DNA of 64,000 nt, from contig NZ_ML769314.1 in assembly GCF_009720365.1 (NCBI RefSeq), forward strand, positions 177,264 through 241,263. The letters are read 5' to 3'. Shown here piece after piece: positions 22,588-31,313 of the stretch. The notes under the pieces are model-generated. The model was not told where the DNA came from and made no database searches. It saw only the letters and a list, made by a program, of their open reading frames with translations. Position 1 is the first letter of the stretch. Each line of letters starts with the position of its first letter. Source of the DNA: Catellatospora paridis (GTDB taxonomy: Bacteria; Actinomycetota; Actinomycetes; Mycobacteriales; Micromonosporaceae). The translations under genes were made by a program, and so were the position numbers.

Positions 22588-23403
22588 TCAGCCCCGTGCC
22601 GTCGCGGCTCGCCAGGCCACGGCGAGTTCGTCCACCGTGGCGTGGCGGAGTTCGGGGCGCTGCTCGGTCGCTCTGGCGATCACGGCCAGCTGGCGGTCCG
22701 TGCCACGCCAGGCGGCCTCGACGTCGCCGGCGTCCATTAGCAGCCGCAACGTGCGGCCCAGGTTGAACACCGTCGTCCGCTCGTCGATCACCGCGCCGCG
22801 GCGGAACTCCTCCGGCGCCATGAACCTGGTCGATCCGGGCAGCCGGTCCGCCTCCAGCGGGAACGGCCCTGGCCGGTACTCGTCCACGTCGACGACGTGC
22901 ATCCGAAACCCGGCGAAGTCGTAGAGCAGGCAGCCGTCGTAGAGGTCCACCGCGACGAACCCCGCCGCCGCCACCGCGACGTGCGCGTCGAGGACCGCGT
23001 CCAGCGCCGCTTCGACCCGGTCCGGCGGCAGCGCGCGGAACCGGGCCATCGCCCCGCCCGGATCCGTGCGCACCGCGGCCCCGCGCGGATCCGTCGGGTA
23101 CAGCACCCCGCCGTCCAGCCACGGATACACCAGCGCGTGCTCACCCGAGCGCAGCCGGTACGCGGCCAGCGGCGCGGCGATCGCCTCGTGCGCCACGGCC
23201 CCGTGCAGCGCCAGGGCACGGCGCAGCAACGAGTCCTGCCCGGCCCGGAAGGTCTTCACGAAGCGCCGCCCGGCAGGGGTGGCCACCCCGTACGAGACGC
23301 AGCCGGAGCCCTGCAGCTCGAAGGCGGCGAAGCGGGTGCCCAGGGCGTCGAGCCAGGCGGGCAGGTCGACGTCGACGGGAGCAGGGATCAGTGGGCGCGG
23401 CAT
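22588..23403 (-). CDS. Protein kinase-like protein of the actinobacterial Ser/Thr kinase type
   Basis: 271 residues from ATG 23403. The fold elements of a kinase are visible: GYG-like region GCVSYGVATPAGRRFVKTF with the ATP-binding Lys, a catalytic loop VAVDLYDGCLLYDF in place of HRDL, a metal-binding VVDVDEYRPGPF in place of DFG, and GSTRFMAPEEF, which matches the activation segment GTxxYMAPE of Ser/Thr kinases. The C-lobe has IDERTTVFNLGRTL. The usual HRD His is missing, so either an atypical kinase or a phosphotransferase. No membrane segment. It lies alone, convergent with the Ig-repeat gene. Confidence 0.75.
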   Translation of the reverse strand: MPRPLIPAPVDVDLPAWLDALGTRFAAFELQGSGCVSYGVATPAGRRFVKTFRAGQDSLLRRALALHGAVAHEAIAAPLAAYRLRSGEHALVYPWLDGGVLYPTDPRGAAVRTDPGGAMARFRALPPDRVEAALDAVLDAHVAVAAAGFVAVDLYDGCLLYDFAGFRMHVVDVDEYRPGPFPLEADRLPGSTRFMAPEEFRRGAVIDERTTVFNLGRTLRLLMDAGDVEAAWRGTDRQLAVIARATEQRPELRHATVDELAVAWRAATARG

Positions 23404-23559
23404 GTCACGACGGTAGGGGACCGCGTCCGCGGCGGCGATCGGATATCGCGCCCGGCCCTGGCGGACATGTCTGACCGGCCAGGAGTGTCGCACCGATATC
23501 GGGCGTGTAAGCAGCGGCGCAGATTCGCTACGCTATGCAGCGCCGGGATCATCCGGCGC

Positions 23560-23633
23560 GGGGCGGTAGCTCAGCAGGTTAGAGCAGGGGACTCATAATC
23601 CCTCGGTCGCGGGTTCGAGTCCCGCCCGCCCCA
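23560..23633 (+). tRNA. tRNA with CAT anticodon (Ile2 after lysidine modification, or elongator Met)
   Basis: Acceptor GGGGCGG pairs with CCGCCCC, D arm GCTC/GAGC, anticodon stem GGGGA-type pairs around ACTCATAA with CAT at 23594-23596, T arm GCGGG/CCCGC around TTCGAGT, discriminator A. CCA is not encoded. The segment GAGCAGGGGACTCATAATC and the GGTCGC variable loop resemble E. coli tRNA-Ile2 more than tRNA-Met, but CAT anticodons cannot be split by eye. It is clearly not an initiator because it begins with a paired G-C at 1-72. Confidence 0.88.
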
Positions 23634-23750
23634 CCGAGCGCCACCCCGTTTGGCCCGTCTGCATGCCGCTTTCCCGGTTGACATATCGTGATCAGTCGAT
23701 ACCTACGTGTCGCCCGACCGCGGCCCGCCGGTCACCGGGAATCAGGCGGG

Positions 23751-24422
23751 TCAGTGCTGGTCGAGCCAGATCACGATGCCGGTCAGGTCGTTGAGCACGG
23801 CCGCGACGCCAGCCCGGATGGCGGCCGCGCAGCGCTCGGCCGTGAACGAGGCGGCGTCGTACGTCGAGGACATGCCGAGTCCCTCGCCGCGGAACGAGGC
23901 GCCGGACCAGTCGACCGCGGTGACGTTGTGCGTGGGCTCGGCCAGTTCCGCGCCGACCACGAGGAACTGCTGCGACAGGTGGCTCGCGGTGACCAGCGCG
24001 AGCGGGTCGATGAGGTCGTTGCCGGCGCTGACGATGAGGTCCGGGGCCATCTCCAGGGCCCTGGTCACCGCGTGCAGGAGGTCGTGGGGCCCGTCGGGGG
24101 TCACCGTCCGCAGGTCGACGTGCTCCTCCTCGGCCCACTGCTCGACCGCCGCCACCAGGGCCTTGGTCGGGGCGTCGGCACCCGCGGTCAGCAGCACCAC
24201 GCGGTAGTCGGCCGACGGGTGGACGCCGGTCCAGGACCCGGGCCGGGGCGTGATGGTCGCCTCGGGGGCGGGCCGGGCGGAGGGGTCGACGAACCCCGGG
24301 CCGAGGGTGCCGACGGCGGTGGGCTTGGCGTGCGGCTGGGACCAGTCGTCGCCGGAGCTGCATCCGGTGACGAACGCGGCGACCGCGGCCAAGATGGCGA
24401 CGGCCCGAAGCGGAGGGCGCAA
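23751..24422 (-). CDS. Lipoprotein resembling a short BMP/PnrA-type binding domain
   Basis: 223 residues from a TTG at 24422, chosen because it places the lipobox VTGC with Cys21 after a proper leader and because AGGA lies about ten bases upstream. After a Pro-rich linker the domain (about 65-223) shows YRVVLLTAGADAPTKALV, then APDLIVSAGNDLIDPLALVT and QQFLVVGAEL, resembling one lobe of basic membrane protein/periplasmic-binding folds. It is much shorter than a full BMP protein (about 330). No transporter genes adjoin it. It is divergent from the HupE-like gene with 173 bp between starts. Confidence 0.65.
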   Translation of the reverse strand: MRPPLRAVAILAAVAAFVTGCSSGDDWSQPHAKPTAVGTLGPGFVDPSARPAPEATITPRPGSWTGVHPSADYRVVLLTAGADAPTKALVAAVEQWAEEEHVDLRTVTPDGPHDLLHAVTRALEMAPDLIVSAGNDLIDPLALVTASHLSQQFLVVGAELAEPTHNVTAVDWSGASFRGEGLGMSSTYDAASFTAERCAAAIRAGVAAVLNDLTGIVIWLDQH

Positions 24423-24595
24423 GGTGATCGTCCTGGGAGTGGGGAGGGGCTCGGTTCCCCGTATTCCTACCTCAGCGAAAGCCGCTTCCGGCCGCTCGCA
24501 GGCCGTCGCGGGCGTTTGTTCGCCAGTGGTTCGCCGCTGGTCGGGCTGGTGTTCACGCGCGCCGTGCAACGTGCACTGGCCAGCTAAGGAGCACC

Positions 24596-25813
24596 ATGTC
24601 ACGGCACATCCGCCATACCCTCGCCATCGCCGCCGCCGGCATCGCCGCGGCGGTCCTCACTTTCCTGGGCGCCGCCCCGGCGTTCGCCCACGGTTTCTCC
24701 TCGACCGCGTACGTCGACCTCACCTCGGGTGAGCAGGGCCACGTCCGGACGGAGCTCGGTCTCGAGTACGACCTGCTCGTCGTGTCCGCCGCCGACTTCG
24801 GACACGTCGACGCCCTGTTCCGGGCGGGCACCGCCGCGTTCGCCGACGGTGACGCCGCAGCACAGGCCGCGGTGCTCGACGCCCATGCGGAGCCGGTCGT
24901 CGCGTACGTCACCGAGCACCTGTCGGTCACCTCGGACGGCGCGGTCTGCGCCCCGGCGCGCGTCGGCGACTTCACGATCGGCGAGCGGGAGGGCGTGCCG
25001 TACGCCGGGCTGCTGCTCGACTGGGCCTGCCCGGACCGGGCCGGCGGCCACGAGGTGCGCAGCGAGCTGTTCCCCGACGGCGAGGACTTCGTCAAGGACA
25101 CCAAGACCATCGTCACGTATGACCTGGACGGCCACTCGGGCAGCGCCGCGCTCGACGCCGCGAGCCCGTCCTTCTCGACCGCGCAGACGTGGTACCAGAG
25201 GTTCGGCGAGTTCTTCGGCCTCGGCGCCGAGCACCTGCTCGGCGGCATCGACCACCTCCTCTTCCTGTTGGCGCTCATCGCCGGGTCGCGGCGCCTGCGC
25301 GAGATCGTGCTCACGGCCACGAGCTTCACCCTCGCCCACTCGGTGACCTTCCTGCTCGCCGCGCTCGGCCTGGTCCAGGTGCCGGCCGCGATCGTGGAGC
25401 CGGTCATCGCGCTGTCGATCGCGGTGGTGGCCGGTTGGCACCTGTGGTGCATCCGCCGCCGCGGCGATCACGCCGTCGACCTTGCGGAGTCTGGACGCGG
25501 CCACTTCAGCCTGGACCGTTCGGGGTGGCTGCGCCTGGCGGTGGTGTTCTGCTTCGGACTGGTGCACGGCCTGGGCTTCGCGGGCGCGCTGGGCATCGAC
25601 GAGGCGTGGTCGTGGACGCTGCTCTGGTCCCTGCTGGTGTTCAACGTCGGCATCGAGGTCGTCCAGCTCGCGATCATCGCGGCCGTCTTCCCGCTGCTGA
25701 TCGTGCTGCGCCGCCGTACGCCGCGGGGCGGCCTCTGGGTGACGGGCGCGGTTTCGGCCGGGGTGTCCGTGATGGGACTGGTCTGGTTCGTGGAACGGGT
25801 GTTCACGTCCTGA
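24596..25813 (+). CDS. HupE/UreJ-like membrane protein with large exported N-terminal domain
   Basis: 405 residues. Signal peptide 1-31 (cleavage AFA/HG, leaving an N-terminal His), an extracytoplasmic domain about 32-200, then six to seven membrane helices. The membrane part carries the HupE/UreJ signatures GAEHLLGGIDHLLFLLALI, TSFTLAHSVTF and FGLVHGLGFAGAL. The family is linked to Ni or Co handling and members are candidate metal permeases, the His-rich intramembrane motifs being the reason. No hydrogenase or urease gene is nearby, so the substrate is open. AAGGAG lies six bases before the ATG. Confidence 0.85.
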   Translation: MSRHIRHTLAIAAAGIAAAVLTFLGAAPAFAHGFSSTAYVDLTSGEQGHVRTELGLEYDLLVVSAADFGHVDALFRAGTAAFADGDAAAQAAVLDAHAEPVVAYVTEHLSVTSDGAVCAPARVGDFTIGEREGVPYAGLLLDWACPDRAGGHEVRSELFPDGEDFVKDTKTIVTYDLDGHSGSAALDAASPSFSTAQTWYQRFGEFFGLGAEHLLGGIDHLLFLLALIAGSRRLREIVLTATSFTLAHSVTFLLAALGLVQVPAAIVEPVIALSIAVVAGWHLWCIRRRGDHAVDLAESGRGHFSLDRSGWLRLAVVFCFGLVHGLGFAGALGIDEAWSWTLLWSLLVFNVGIEVVQLAIIAAVFPLLIVLRRRTPRGGLWVTGAVSAGVSVMGLVWFVERVFTS

Positions 25814-25858
25814 TACCGCAGTGACCTTCGGGGAAGGGCTACCGAGCCGCCCGACGGG

Positions 25859-25891
25859 GTTCACCGCGGGTTCATTTGGCGGGTCAAGCGT
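25859..25891 (+). promoter_or_regulatory. Probable PHO box
   Basis: Direct repeats at 11-bp spacing: GTTCACCGCGG (25859-25869), GTTCATTTGGC (25870-25880), and a degenerate third unit at 25881-25891 with GGTCA shifted by one base. Streptomyces PhoP binds such 11-bp GTTCA-type units. It lies 64 bp before the metallophosphoesterase, so induction by phosphate limitation is expected. Confidence 0.6.
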
Positions 25892-25954
25892 AAGGACCGC
25901 TCCACCAAGTTGGGGGTTGCACCTCCGCGCCTCCAGAAGCAAAGGAACAGAACC

Positions 25955-27931
25955 TTGAACCACTCGACACGGGCCTCCGGGCTTGTGCGGCACCGCATGG
26001 CCGCAGGGGCCACCGCGGCACTGCTGGGCCTGGCCGTCGCCGTCGGCAGCGGCCTGGCCAGTCCGGCCGCTGCCGCGGACACCGCCACGCTCACCGGCAT
26101 CGTCCTGGGTGTGGGCGCCGACCAGTCGCAGCGCGTCGTGAACTGGTACTCCTCCGCGGACACCGCGCAGAAGGTCCAGCTCGCCCCGACCGCAGCGATC
26201 GTCAACGGCGAGTTCCCGGCCGACGCCGTCAGCGTTGACGCCGTCGGTGCGGCGAACACCTCCACCACCGGTTTCAACCGGCACGCGACGCTCACCAGCC
26301 TGCGTGAGAACGTCGCGTACTCCTACCGGGTCGGCGCCGAGGGCAACTGGTCCCCGGCGTACTCGTTCAAGACGCAGGACTTCGAGGGCGACTACGACTT
26401 CCTGTTCTTCGGCGACCCGCAGATCGGCTCCTCCGGCGACCGGCTGAAGGACCAGGCCGGCTGGGAGGACACCCTCAAGGTGGCCACCGCGGCCAACCCG
26501 AACGCCGAGCTGCTGGTCTCCGGCGGCGACCACGTCGAGAGCGCCAACGACGAGGGCCAGTGGACCTCGTTCCTGGCTCCCGACCAGCTGCGCCAGTACC
26601 CGCTGGTGGCCACCATCGGCAACCACGACGTGGGCGGCAAGTCCTACGAGCAGCACCACTTCACCCCGAACACGGACCGCACGGCCCCGTACTACGACAA
26701 CGGGAACCCGGCGGGCACCAAGTCCGGTGGCGACTACTGGTTCGTCTACAAGGACGTGCTGTTCATCGACATCAACAGCAACAGCTACAAGGTGCCGGCG
26801 GGCGGCGGCAACGTCGGCGACTCGGCGCACGTCTCGTACATCACCGACGTGATCAACAAGCACGGCGCCGAGGCCAAGTGGAAGGTGCTGGTCTACCACC
26901 ACTCCATCTACTCCCCGGCCAGCCACTCCACCGACACCGACAACAAGGACCGTCGTGAGCACTTCACGACCGCGTTCTCGAACCTCGGCATCGACATGGT
27001 GCTGCAGGGTCACGACCACAGCTACTCGCGCAGCTACGCCATCAAGAACGGCCAGAAGGCCGACCCGGCGGAGCAGCCCGGCGCGGCTGAGGTGACCCCC
27101 GGCCCCGGCGGCGTCATCTACGTGACGGCGAACTCGGCCTCGGGCTCGAAGTACTACGACATCAAGACCCCGGACTCGTCCGGCACGGGCATCCGTGGCA
27201 ACGGTCCGGACCCGCTGAACCCGGGCAGCTTCTGGTACAACTCCGTGCAGAACCAGGAGCACGTCCGCAGCTACGTCCGGGTGCAGGTCAAGGCCGACAA
27301 GCTCGTGCTGGAGAACCTGCGCAGCGGCACCTGTGTGGCGCCGAACGCGGCGGTGGAGAACGGCAGCGAGACCTGTGCCAACACCACCGAGGCGCAGCCG
27401 GTCGGCTCGATCGTCGACAAGGTCACCGTGCACCCGTACCAGGGTGACGGCCAGTCCATCCAGGTCAACGTGCCCAACCCGGCTCCGGGCGAGTTCGGCT
27501 GGACCATCGACGGCTACAACGGCCTGGTGAACCTGGGCGTCGCGCAGGAGCGCAACGGCACGTCCTTCCAGGCGAGCGGCAAGATCAACCCGATCCTGGT
27601 GTCGGACAGCCGCCGCTCGCTCTCGCCGTGGTCGATCTCGGCCAGCGTGGGCGACTTCCGGGACGGCGACAAGTCGTTCTCGGGTTCCTACCTCGGCTGG
27701 ACGCCGAACGTGCTCGACGCCGGTGCGGGCGCCCAGGCCAACGCCCAGGTGCTCTCCGGCTTCCAGGACCAGGGGCAGGGCCTGTCGGTCTCCCGTGGTC
27801 TGAGCTGGGCCGACCAGGGTCACCCCCGTGGTTCGGCCAAGGTCGGTGCTGACCTGGATCTGCAGATCCCGGACAGCGTCGCGAAGGGCAGCTACCGCGC
27901 CACCCTCACGATCACTGCGCTGAGCAGCTGA
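25955..27931 (+). CDS. Secreted metallophosphoesterase with C-terminal WxL-like domain
   Basis: 658 residues from a TTG at 25955 placed nine bases after AAAGGA; an ATG inside the leader at 25997 is the alternative. Signal peptide to about 41. FnIII-like N-terminal domain (about 45-140) as in purple acid phosphatases, then the binuclear metal site: Asp154 in GDPQIG, Asp192 in GGDHVE, Asn223-His224-Asp225 in GNHDVGG, HHSIYSP, and His353/His355 in GHDHSYSR. The last 170 residues, from about 488, end in WSISASVGDF ... LDLQIPDSVAKGSYRATL, resembling WxL cell-wall-binding domains. Function: phosphomonoester or phosphodiester hydrolysis at the cell surface. A PHO-box-like sequence lies upstream; the next gene is a DUF916 protein. 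Confidence 0.87.
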   Translation: MNHSTRASGLVRHRMAAGATAALLGLAVAVGSGLASPAAAADTATLTGIVLGVGADQSQRVVNWYSSADTAQKVQLAPTAAIVNGEFPADAVSVDAVGAANTSTTGFNRHATLTSLRENVAYSYRVGAEGNWSPAYSFKTQDFEGDYDFLFFGDPQIGSSGDRLKDQAGWEDTLKVATAANPNAELLVSGGDHVESANDEGQWTSFLAPDQLRQYPLVATIGNHDVGGKSYEQHHFTPNTDRTAPYYDNGNPAGTKSGGDYWFVYKDVLFIDINSNSYKVPAGGGNVGDSAHVSYITDVINKHGAEAKWKVLVYHHSIYSPASHSTDTDNKDRREHFTTAFSNLGIDMVLQGHDHSYSRSYAIKNGQKADPAEQPGAAEVTPGPGGVIYVTANSASGSKYYDIKTPDSSGTGIRGNGPDPLNPGSFWYNSVQNQEHVRSYVRVQVKADKLVLENLRSGTCVAPNAAVENGSETCANTTEAQPVGSIVDKVTVHPYQGDGQSIQVNVPNPAPGEFGWTIDGYNGLVNLGVAQERNGTSFQASGKINPILVSDSRRSLSPWSISASVGDFRDGDKSFSGSYLGWTPNVLDAGAGAQANAQVLSGFQDQGQGLSVSRGLSWADQGHPRGSAKVGADLDLQIPDSVAKGSYRATLTITALSS

Positions 27932-27948
27932 CCGATCCGCTCCACCGT

Positions 27949-27982
27949 GGCGGGGTGAGCGCCTCCGGGTGCTCACCCCGCC
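27949..27982 (+). terminator. 12-bp hairpin between phosphoesterase and DUF916 genes
   Basis: GGCGGGGTGAGC (27949-27960) and GCTCACCCCGCC (27971-27982) around a 10-base loop. It may lower, rather than abolish, expression of the downstream gene, since the two genes appear functionally linked. Confidence 0.65.
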
Positions 27983-28022
27983 GATCGCTCCACAACTCGC
28001 TCCACTCGCGCAAGGACCCGAC

Positions 28023-29099
28023 ATGCACTCACCTGCCCCGCACCGCCGCTCCGCCGCCGCCCGGCTGCTGACCGCCGCGCTGACCCTGCTCGCCGCGCTC
28101 GCCCTGGTCGGCCTGGGCGCCGACCCCGCGCTGGCGGCCGAAGGCGACGTCGCCTGGACGGTCCGCACGGCGTCGAACAGCTACGGCGCCGACCGGTCCA
28201 GCTACAGCTACTCCGTCAACCCCGGCGGCACTGTCGAGGACGCCCTGGTCGTGGCCAACCGCGGCCCGGCCCCGCTGGACCTCGCGGTCTACGCGGCCGA
28301 CGGCTTCACCACCGGCGGGGGCCAGCTCGACCTGCTCCCCAAGGACGGCAAGTCGGTCGCGGTCGGCGTATGGGTCCACGCCGAGCGCGCCGGCATCGTC
28401 CTCAAGCCGGGCGAGTCCGTCCAGGTGCCCTTCAAGGTCACCGTGCCCGCCAACGCCACGCCCGGCGACTACGTCGGCGGCATCGTCAGCTCCCTGACGC
28501 AGTCAGGCGACGCGGCGGGCATCAACGTCGACCGCCGCCTCGGCATCCGGGTGAAGCTGCGGATCGGCGGCGAGCTCAAGCCGAGCCTCGCCGTCGAGGA
28601 CCTGCGGGTCGACTACGCCGGCACGGGCAACCCGCTGGGCAAGGGCGATGCCACCGTCACCTACCGGATCCACAACACCGGCAACGCCATGCTCTCGGCC
28701 CAGCAGGCGGTGTCAGTCTCGGGCCCGTTCGGGTGGCTGCGCGCCGAGGCGGGGCAACTCGCCCCGTCGCCGCAGCTGCTGCCGGGGGAGAGCTGGGAGG
28801 TGAGCGTGCCCGTGCACGGCGTGGCACCGGCGGTCAGCCTCACCGCTACCGCGACCCTCACCCCGCTGCTCGTCGACGCGTCGGGCACCACCTCGCCGCT
28901 GGCGCAGGTCGAGGCGACGGCGGGCGGCTGGGCCGTCCCGTGGACGCTGCTCCTGCTGATCGTCGTGCTGATCGCGGTCGCCGTGGGGGTGCGGGTGCTG
29001 TCGCGCCGCGGCCGCGCGCAGCGCACGCAGCGCGAGGACGCCCGCGTGCAGGAGGCCGTCGAGCAGGCGCTGCGCGACAAGGAGACGGACGCGAGCTGA
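28023..29099 (+). CDS. DUF916 (WxL-system) cell-surface protein with membrane anchor
   Basis: 358 residues: signal peptide 1-39, a DUF916-type Ig-like module (about 40-165; YSVNPGGTVEDALVVANRGP and ANATPGDYVGGIVSSL), a second Ig-like module (about 175-295; YRIHNTGNAMLSAQQAVSV), one membrane helix at about 303-326, and a basic cytoplasmic tail. In Firmicutes such proteins accompany WxL-domain proteins and bind peptidoglycan. Here the partner is the phosphoesterase 92 bp upstream, whose C-terminus looks like a WxL domain. ATG follows CAAGGA. Identification by layout and motif; partner role inferred. Confidence 0.85.
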   Translation: MHSPAPHRRSAAARLLTAALTLLAALALVGLGADPALAAEGDVAWTVRTASNSYGADRSSYSYSVNPGGTVEDALVVANRGPAPLDLAVYAADGFTTGGGQLDLLPKDGKSVAVGVWVHAERAGIVLKPGESVQVPFKVTVPANATPGDYVGGIVSSLTQSGDAAGINVDRRLGIRVKLRIGGELKPSLAVEDLRVDYAGTGNPLGKGDATVTYRIHNTGNAMLSAQQAVSVSGPFGWLRAEAGQLAPSPQLLPGESWEVSVPVHGVAPAVSLTATATLTPLLVDASGTTSPLAQVEATAGGWAVPWTLLLLIVVLIAVAVGVRVLSRRGRAQRTQREDARVQEAVEQALRDKETDAS

Positions 29100-29136
29100 C
29101 CACCGTCGCGGAACTCGGCGGGAATGCGTGGGCACC

Positions 29137-29187
29137 GTCGGCATCCTGACCTGCGAGCGGGACATCCTCGCAGGTCAGGATGCCGAC
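29137..29187 (+). terminator. Perfect 21-bp stem-loop
   Basis: Arms 29137-29157 and 29167-29187 are exact reverse complements over 21 bases with a 9-base loop; CATCCTGACCTGCGAG marks the left arm. Position, 38 bases after the DUF916 stop, suits a terminator, but there is no T-tract, and the length suggests it could also be a dispersed palindrome. Confidence 0.7.
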
Positions 29188-29377
29188 AAAACCGAGTGCG
29201 GTCGCCACTGTTGGCGCGCCTGTACGAACCTGGGCTATTGTGCCGCTCGGCGGAAATGAGGTCTCGGGTGCGTGCGGATAGGGTGGCGCTGGTGAAGGGC
29301 TCGCGATACCGGGTATGGCGGGTTGCGGACTCACCCCGGCTTCCTGGTTCAGCCGCAGCGCATGGCGGTGTGCGTCC

Positions 29378-30493
29378 GTGAGAGCCGTGATCGTCGCGGC
29401 GGCGGTGGCGTTTCTGTTGTCGCTGCTGGGAACGCCTCTGCTCATCAGGGTTCTGAACCGGTTGAAGGCCGGTCAGCCCATCAGAGACGAGTTGGCCCTC
29501 AAGTCCAACGAGGGCAAGCGCGGCACGCCGGGGATGGGCGGGTTGGCTTTCATCCTGGCCACCGTCATCGCCTACGTGGCCGGACACATCGCGCTGCGCG
29601 GGTTGCCGCAGGCCCAGATGGGCCAGGTCCGTCCGACCATCACCGCGCTGGTCGTGCTGGGAGTGTTCGTCTTCTGCGGCGCGATCGGCTTCGTCGACGA
29701 CTACATGAAGGTGATCGGCAAGAGCAGTGCCGGGCTCAGCGCCAAGGGCAAGCTGGTCGGCCAACTGCTGGTGGGCAGTGTCTTCGGCGTGATCGCGGTG
29801 TACTACCCGTCGTCCAACGGGCAGACGGTCGGCTCCACCAAGGTGTCGTTCGTCAAGGACATCTCGTGGCTGGACATCACCAAGGTCGGCGCGGTCGTGC
29901 TGTTCGTGCTGATGGTGATGTTCATGAGCAACGCGGTCAACCTGGCCGACGGCATGGATGGCCTGGCCACCGGCGCGTCGGTACTGGTCGTCGGCGCGTA
30001 CGCCATCATCGGTTACTGGCAGTACCAGCACTGGTGTGCCGACACCACCGGTTACGCGGCCAACCCGGACGCCTACTGCTACTCGGTCCGCGATCCGCTC
30101 GAAGTGGCGATGATCGCCGCCGCCGTCGCCGCGGCCTGCGTGGGCTTCCTGTGGTCGAACACCTCGCCGGCGAAGATCTTCATGGGCGACGCCGGCGCGC
30201 TGGGCCTCGGCGGACTGATGGCCGCCCTGGCCATGGCCACCCATACCCACCTGTTGCTGCCGCTCCTGGCGTTCCTGTTCGTGATCAGCCTGATGTCGGT
30301 GGTCATCCAGGTCATCTCCTTCCAGACCCGCGGCAAGCGAGTGTTCCGGATGTCGCCGATCCACTATCACTTCGAACTCGGCGGCTGGACCGAGGTCAAC
30401 GTCGTGATCCGGTTCTGGATCGTCGCGGCGATCAGCGTCGCCGTCGGCCTCGGCTTCTTCTACGGCGACTTCCTGCAGAACGTGCAGCGGTAG
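29378..30493 (+). CDS. MraY-type phospho-MurNAc-pentapeptide translocase, divergent copy
   Basis: 371 residues, ten transmembrane helices. Couples UDP-MurNAc-pentapeptide to undecaprenyl phosphate to make lipid I, or a related sugar phosphate. Seen: [12 protein letters not shown], Asp107-Asp108 in FVDDYMK, Asp191 in [10 protein letters not shown], Asp271 in [12 protein letters not shown], and the C-terminal [12 protein letters not shown]. The last motif is HHH in ordinary MraY; here the middle residue is Tyr330. A GTG at 29378 starts the first helix; no good ribosome site. No mur, fts or other division genes adjoin it, so this is probably a second mraY outside the dcw cluster. Confidence 0.88.
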   Translation: MRAVIVAAAVAFLLSLLGTPLLIRVLNRLKAGQPIRDELALKSNEGKRGTPGMGGLAFILATVIAYVAGHIALRGLPQAQMGQVRPTITALVVLGVFVFCGAIGFVDDYMKVIGKSSAGLSAKGKLVGQLLVGSVFGVIAVYYPSSNGQTVGSTKVSFVKDISWLDITKVGAVVLFVLMVMFMSNAVNLADGMDGLATGASVLVVGAYAIIGYWQYQHWCADTTGYAANPDAYCYSVRDPLEVAMIAAAVAAACVGFLWSNTSPAKIFMGDAGALGLGGLMAALAMATHTHLLLPLLAFLFVISLMSVVIQVISFQTRGKRVFRMSPIHYHFELGGWTEVNVVIRFWIVAAISVAVGLGFFYGDFLQNVQR

Positions 30494-30496
30494 CGC

Positions 30497-30536
30497 GGCG
30501 CCGCCCCGGCGAACCGAGGTTCGCGGAGGCGGCGCC
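30497..30536. terminator. Bidirectional terminator hairpin
   Basis: GGCGCCGCC (30497-30505) pairs with GGCGGCGCC (30528-30536), with an inner stem GCGAAC (30509-30514) / GTTCGC (30519-30524). Lies between convergent mraY and the exporter genes. Confidence 0.65.
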
Positions 30537-30563
30537 GGAAGAGCCGGAGTCAGCCGGTCGCGG

Positions 30564-31313
30564 TCATGCTCGCTTCTGGAACGTGGCACGCGCCCACAGG
30601 TACCCGACGAGCGCGATCACGACGCACCAGGAGACGGCGAGGACCACGTTGCCGGTGTCCGGTGCGCCGTTGATCAGCCCGCGCATCGTCTCGATGATGG
30701 GCGTGAAGGGCTGGTACTCCGCGAACTCCCGCAGGCCCGGCCCCATCTTCTCCGCCGGCACGATCGCGCTGCTGAAGAACGGCAGCATGACCAGCGGCAC
30801 GGCGGCCAGACCCGCCGTCTCCGGAGACTTCGCCGACAACCCCAGGGCGACCGTGATCCAACCGGCGGCGAACCCGAGCAGCACGACCACGCCGGCCACG
30901 CCGAGCCAGTCGAGCGGGCTCGCCGACGGGCTGAACCCCAGCAGGAAGGCCACGCCGAGCAGCGCCGCGATGGCGATCACGTTGGTCAGCACGCTGGCGA
31001 CCACGTGCCCGGTCAGCACCGCGCCACGGGAGACGTCCATGACCTTGAACCGGTTGATGATGCCCTTGGTCATGTCGGAGTTCACCGACGTCGCGGTGGC
31101 GCCCAGCCCGTAGCAGACCGCCAGCAGCATCAGCCCCGGCGTCGCGTAGTCGATGTAATCGACGCCGACGTCGAAGGCGTCTCCGAACATGTACACGAAC
31201 ATCAGCATGAGGATGATCGGCATCAGGACCGCGTTGAAGACCGAGGTCGGATTCCGGGCGATGTGCCGGAAGTTGCGGCGCAACATGACCAGCGAGTGCG
31301 ACTTGGCGCTCAT
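30564..31313 (-). CDS. ABC-2 permease of a DrrAB-type exporter
   Basis: 249 residues, six transmembrane helices (first about 28-48, IILMLMFVYMFGDAF). DrrB-like features: cytoplasmic SHSLVMLRRNFRHIARNPTS at the N-terminus, TPGLMLLAVCYG, and FSSAIVPAEKM before EYQPFTPIIETMRGL. Its ATG overlaps the ATPase stop by four bases (ATGA). Together the two genes resemble daunorubicin-type resistance exporters; the substrate is unknown and no biosynthetic cluster is nearby. Confidence 0.9.
   Translation of the reverse strand: MSAKSHSLVMLRRNFRHIARNPTSVFNAVLMPIILMLMFVYMFGDAFDVGVDYIDYATPGLMLLAVCYGLGATATSVNSDMTKGIINRFKVMDVSRGAVLTGHVVASVLTNVIAIAALLGVAFLLGFSPSASPLDWLGVAGVVVLLGFAAGWITVALGLSAKSPETAGLAAVPLVMLPFFSSAIVPAEKMGPGLREFAEYQPFTPIIETMRGLINGAPDTGNVVLAVSWCVVIALVGYLWARATFQKRA

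Noticed and set aside
24599-28168. Open frame of 1189 codons antisense to HupE-like and phosphoesterase genes
   Set aside because: The plus-strand genes have clear domains, signal peptides and ribosome sites; the antisense product has none.
29315-29377. Upstream ATG for mraY adding 21 residues
   Set aside because: The extension is not like MraY N-termini, and the first membrane helix begins right after the GTG at 29378.
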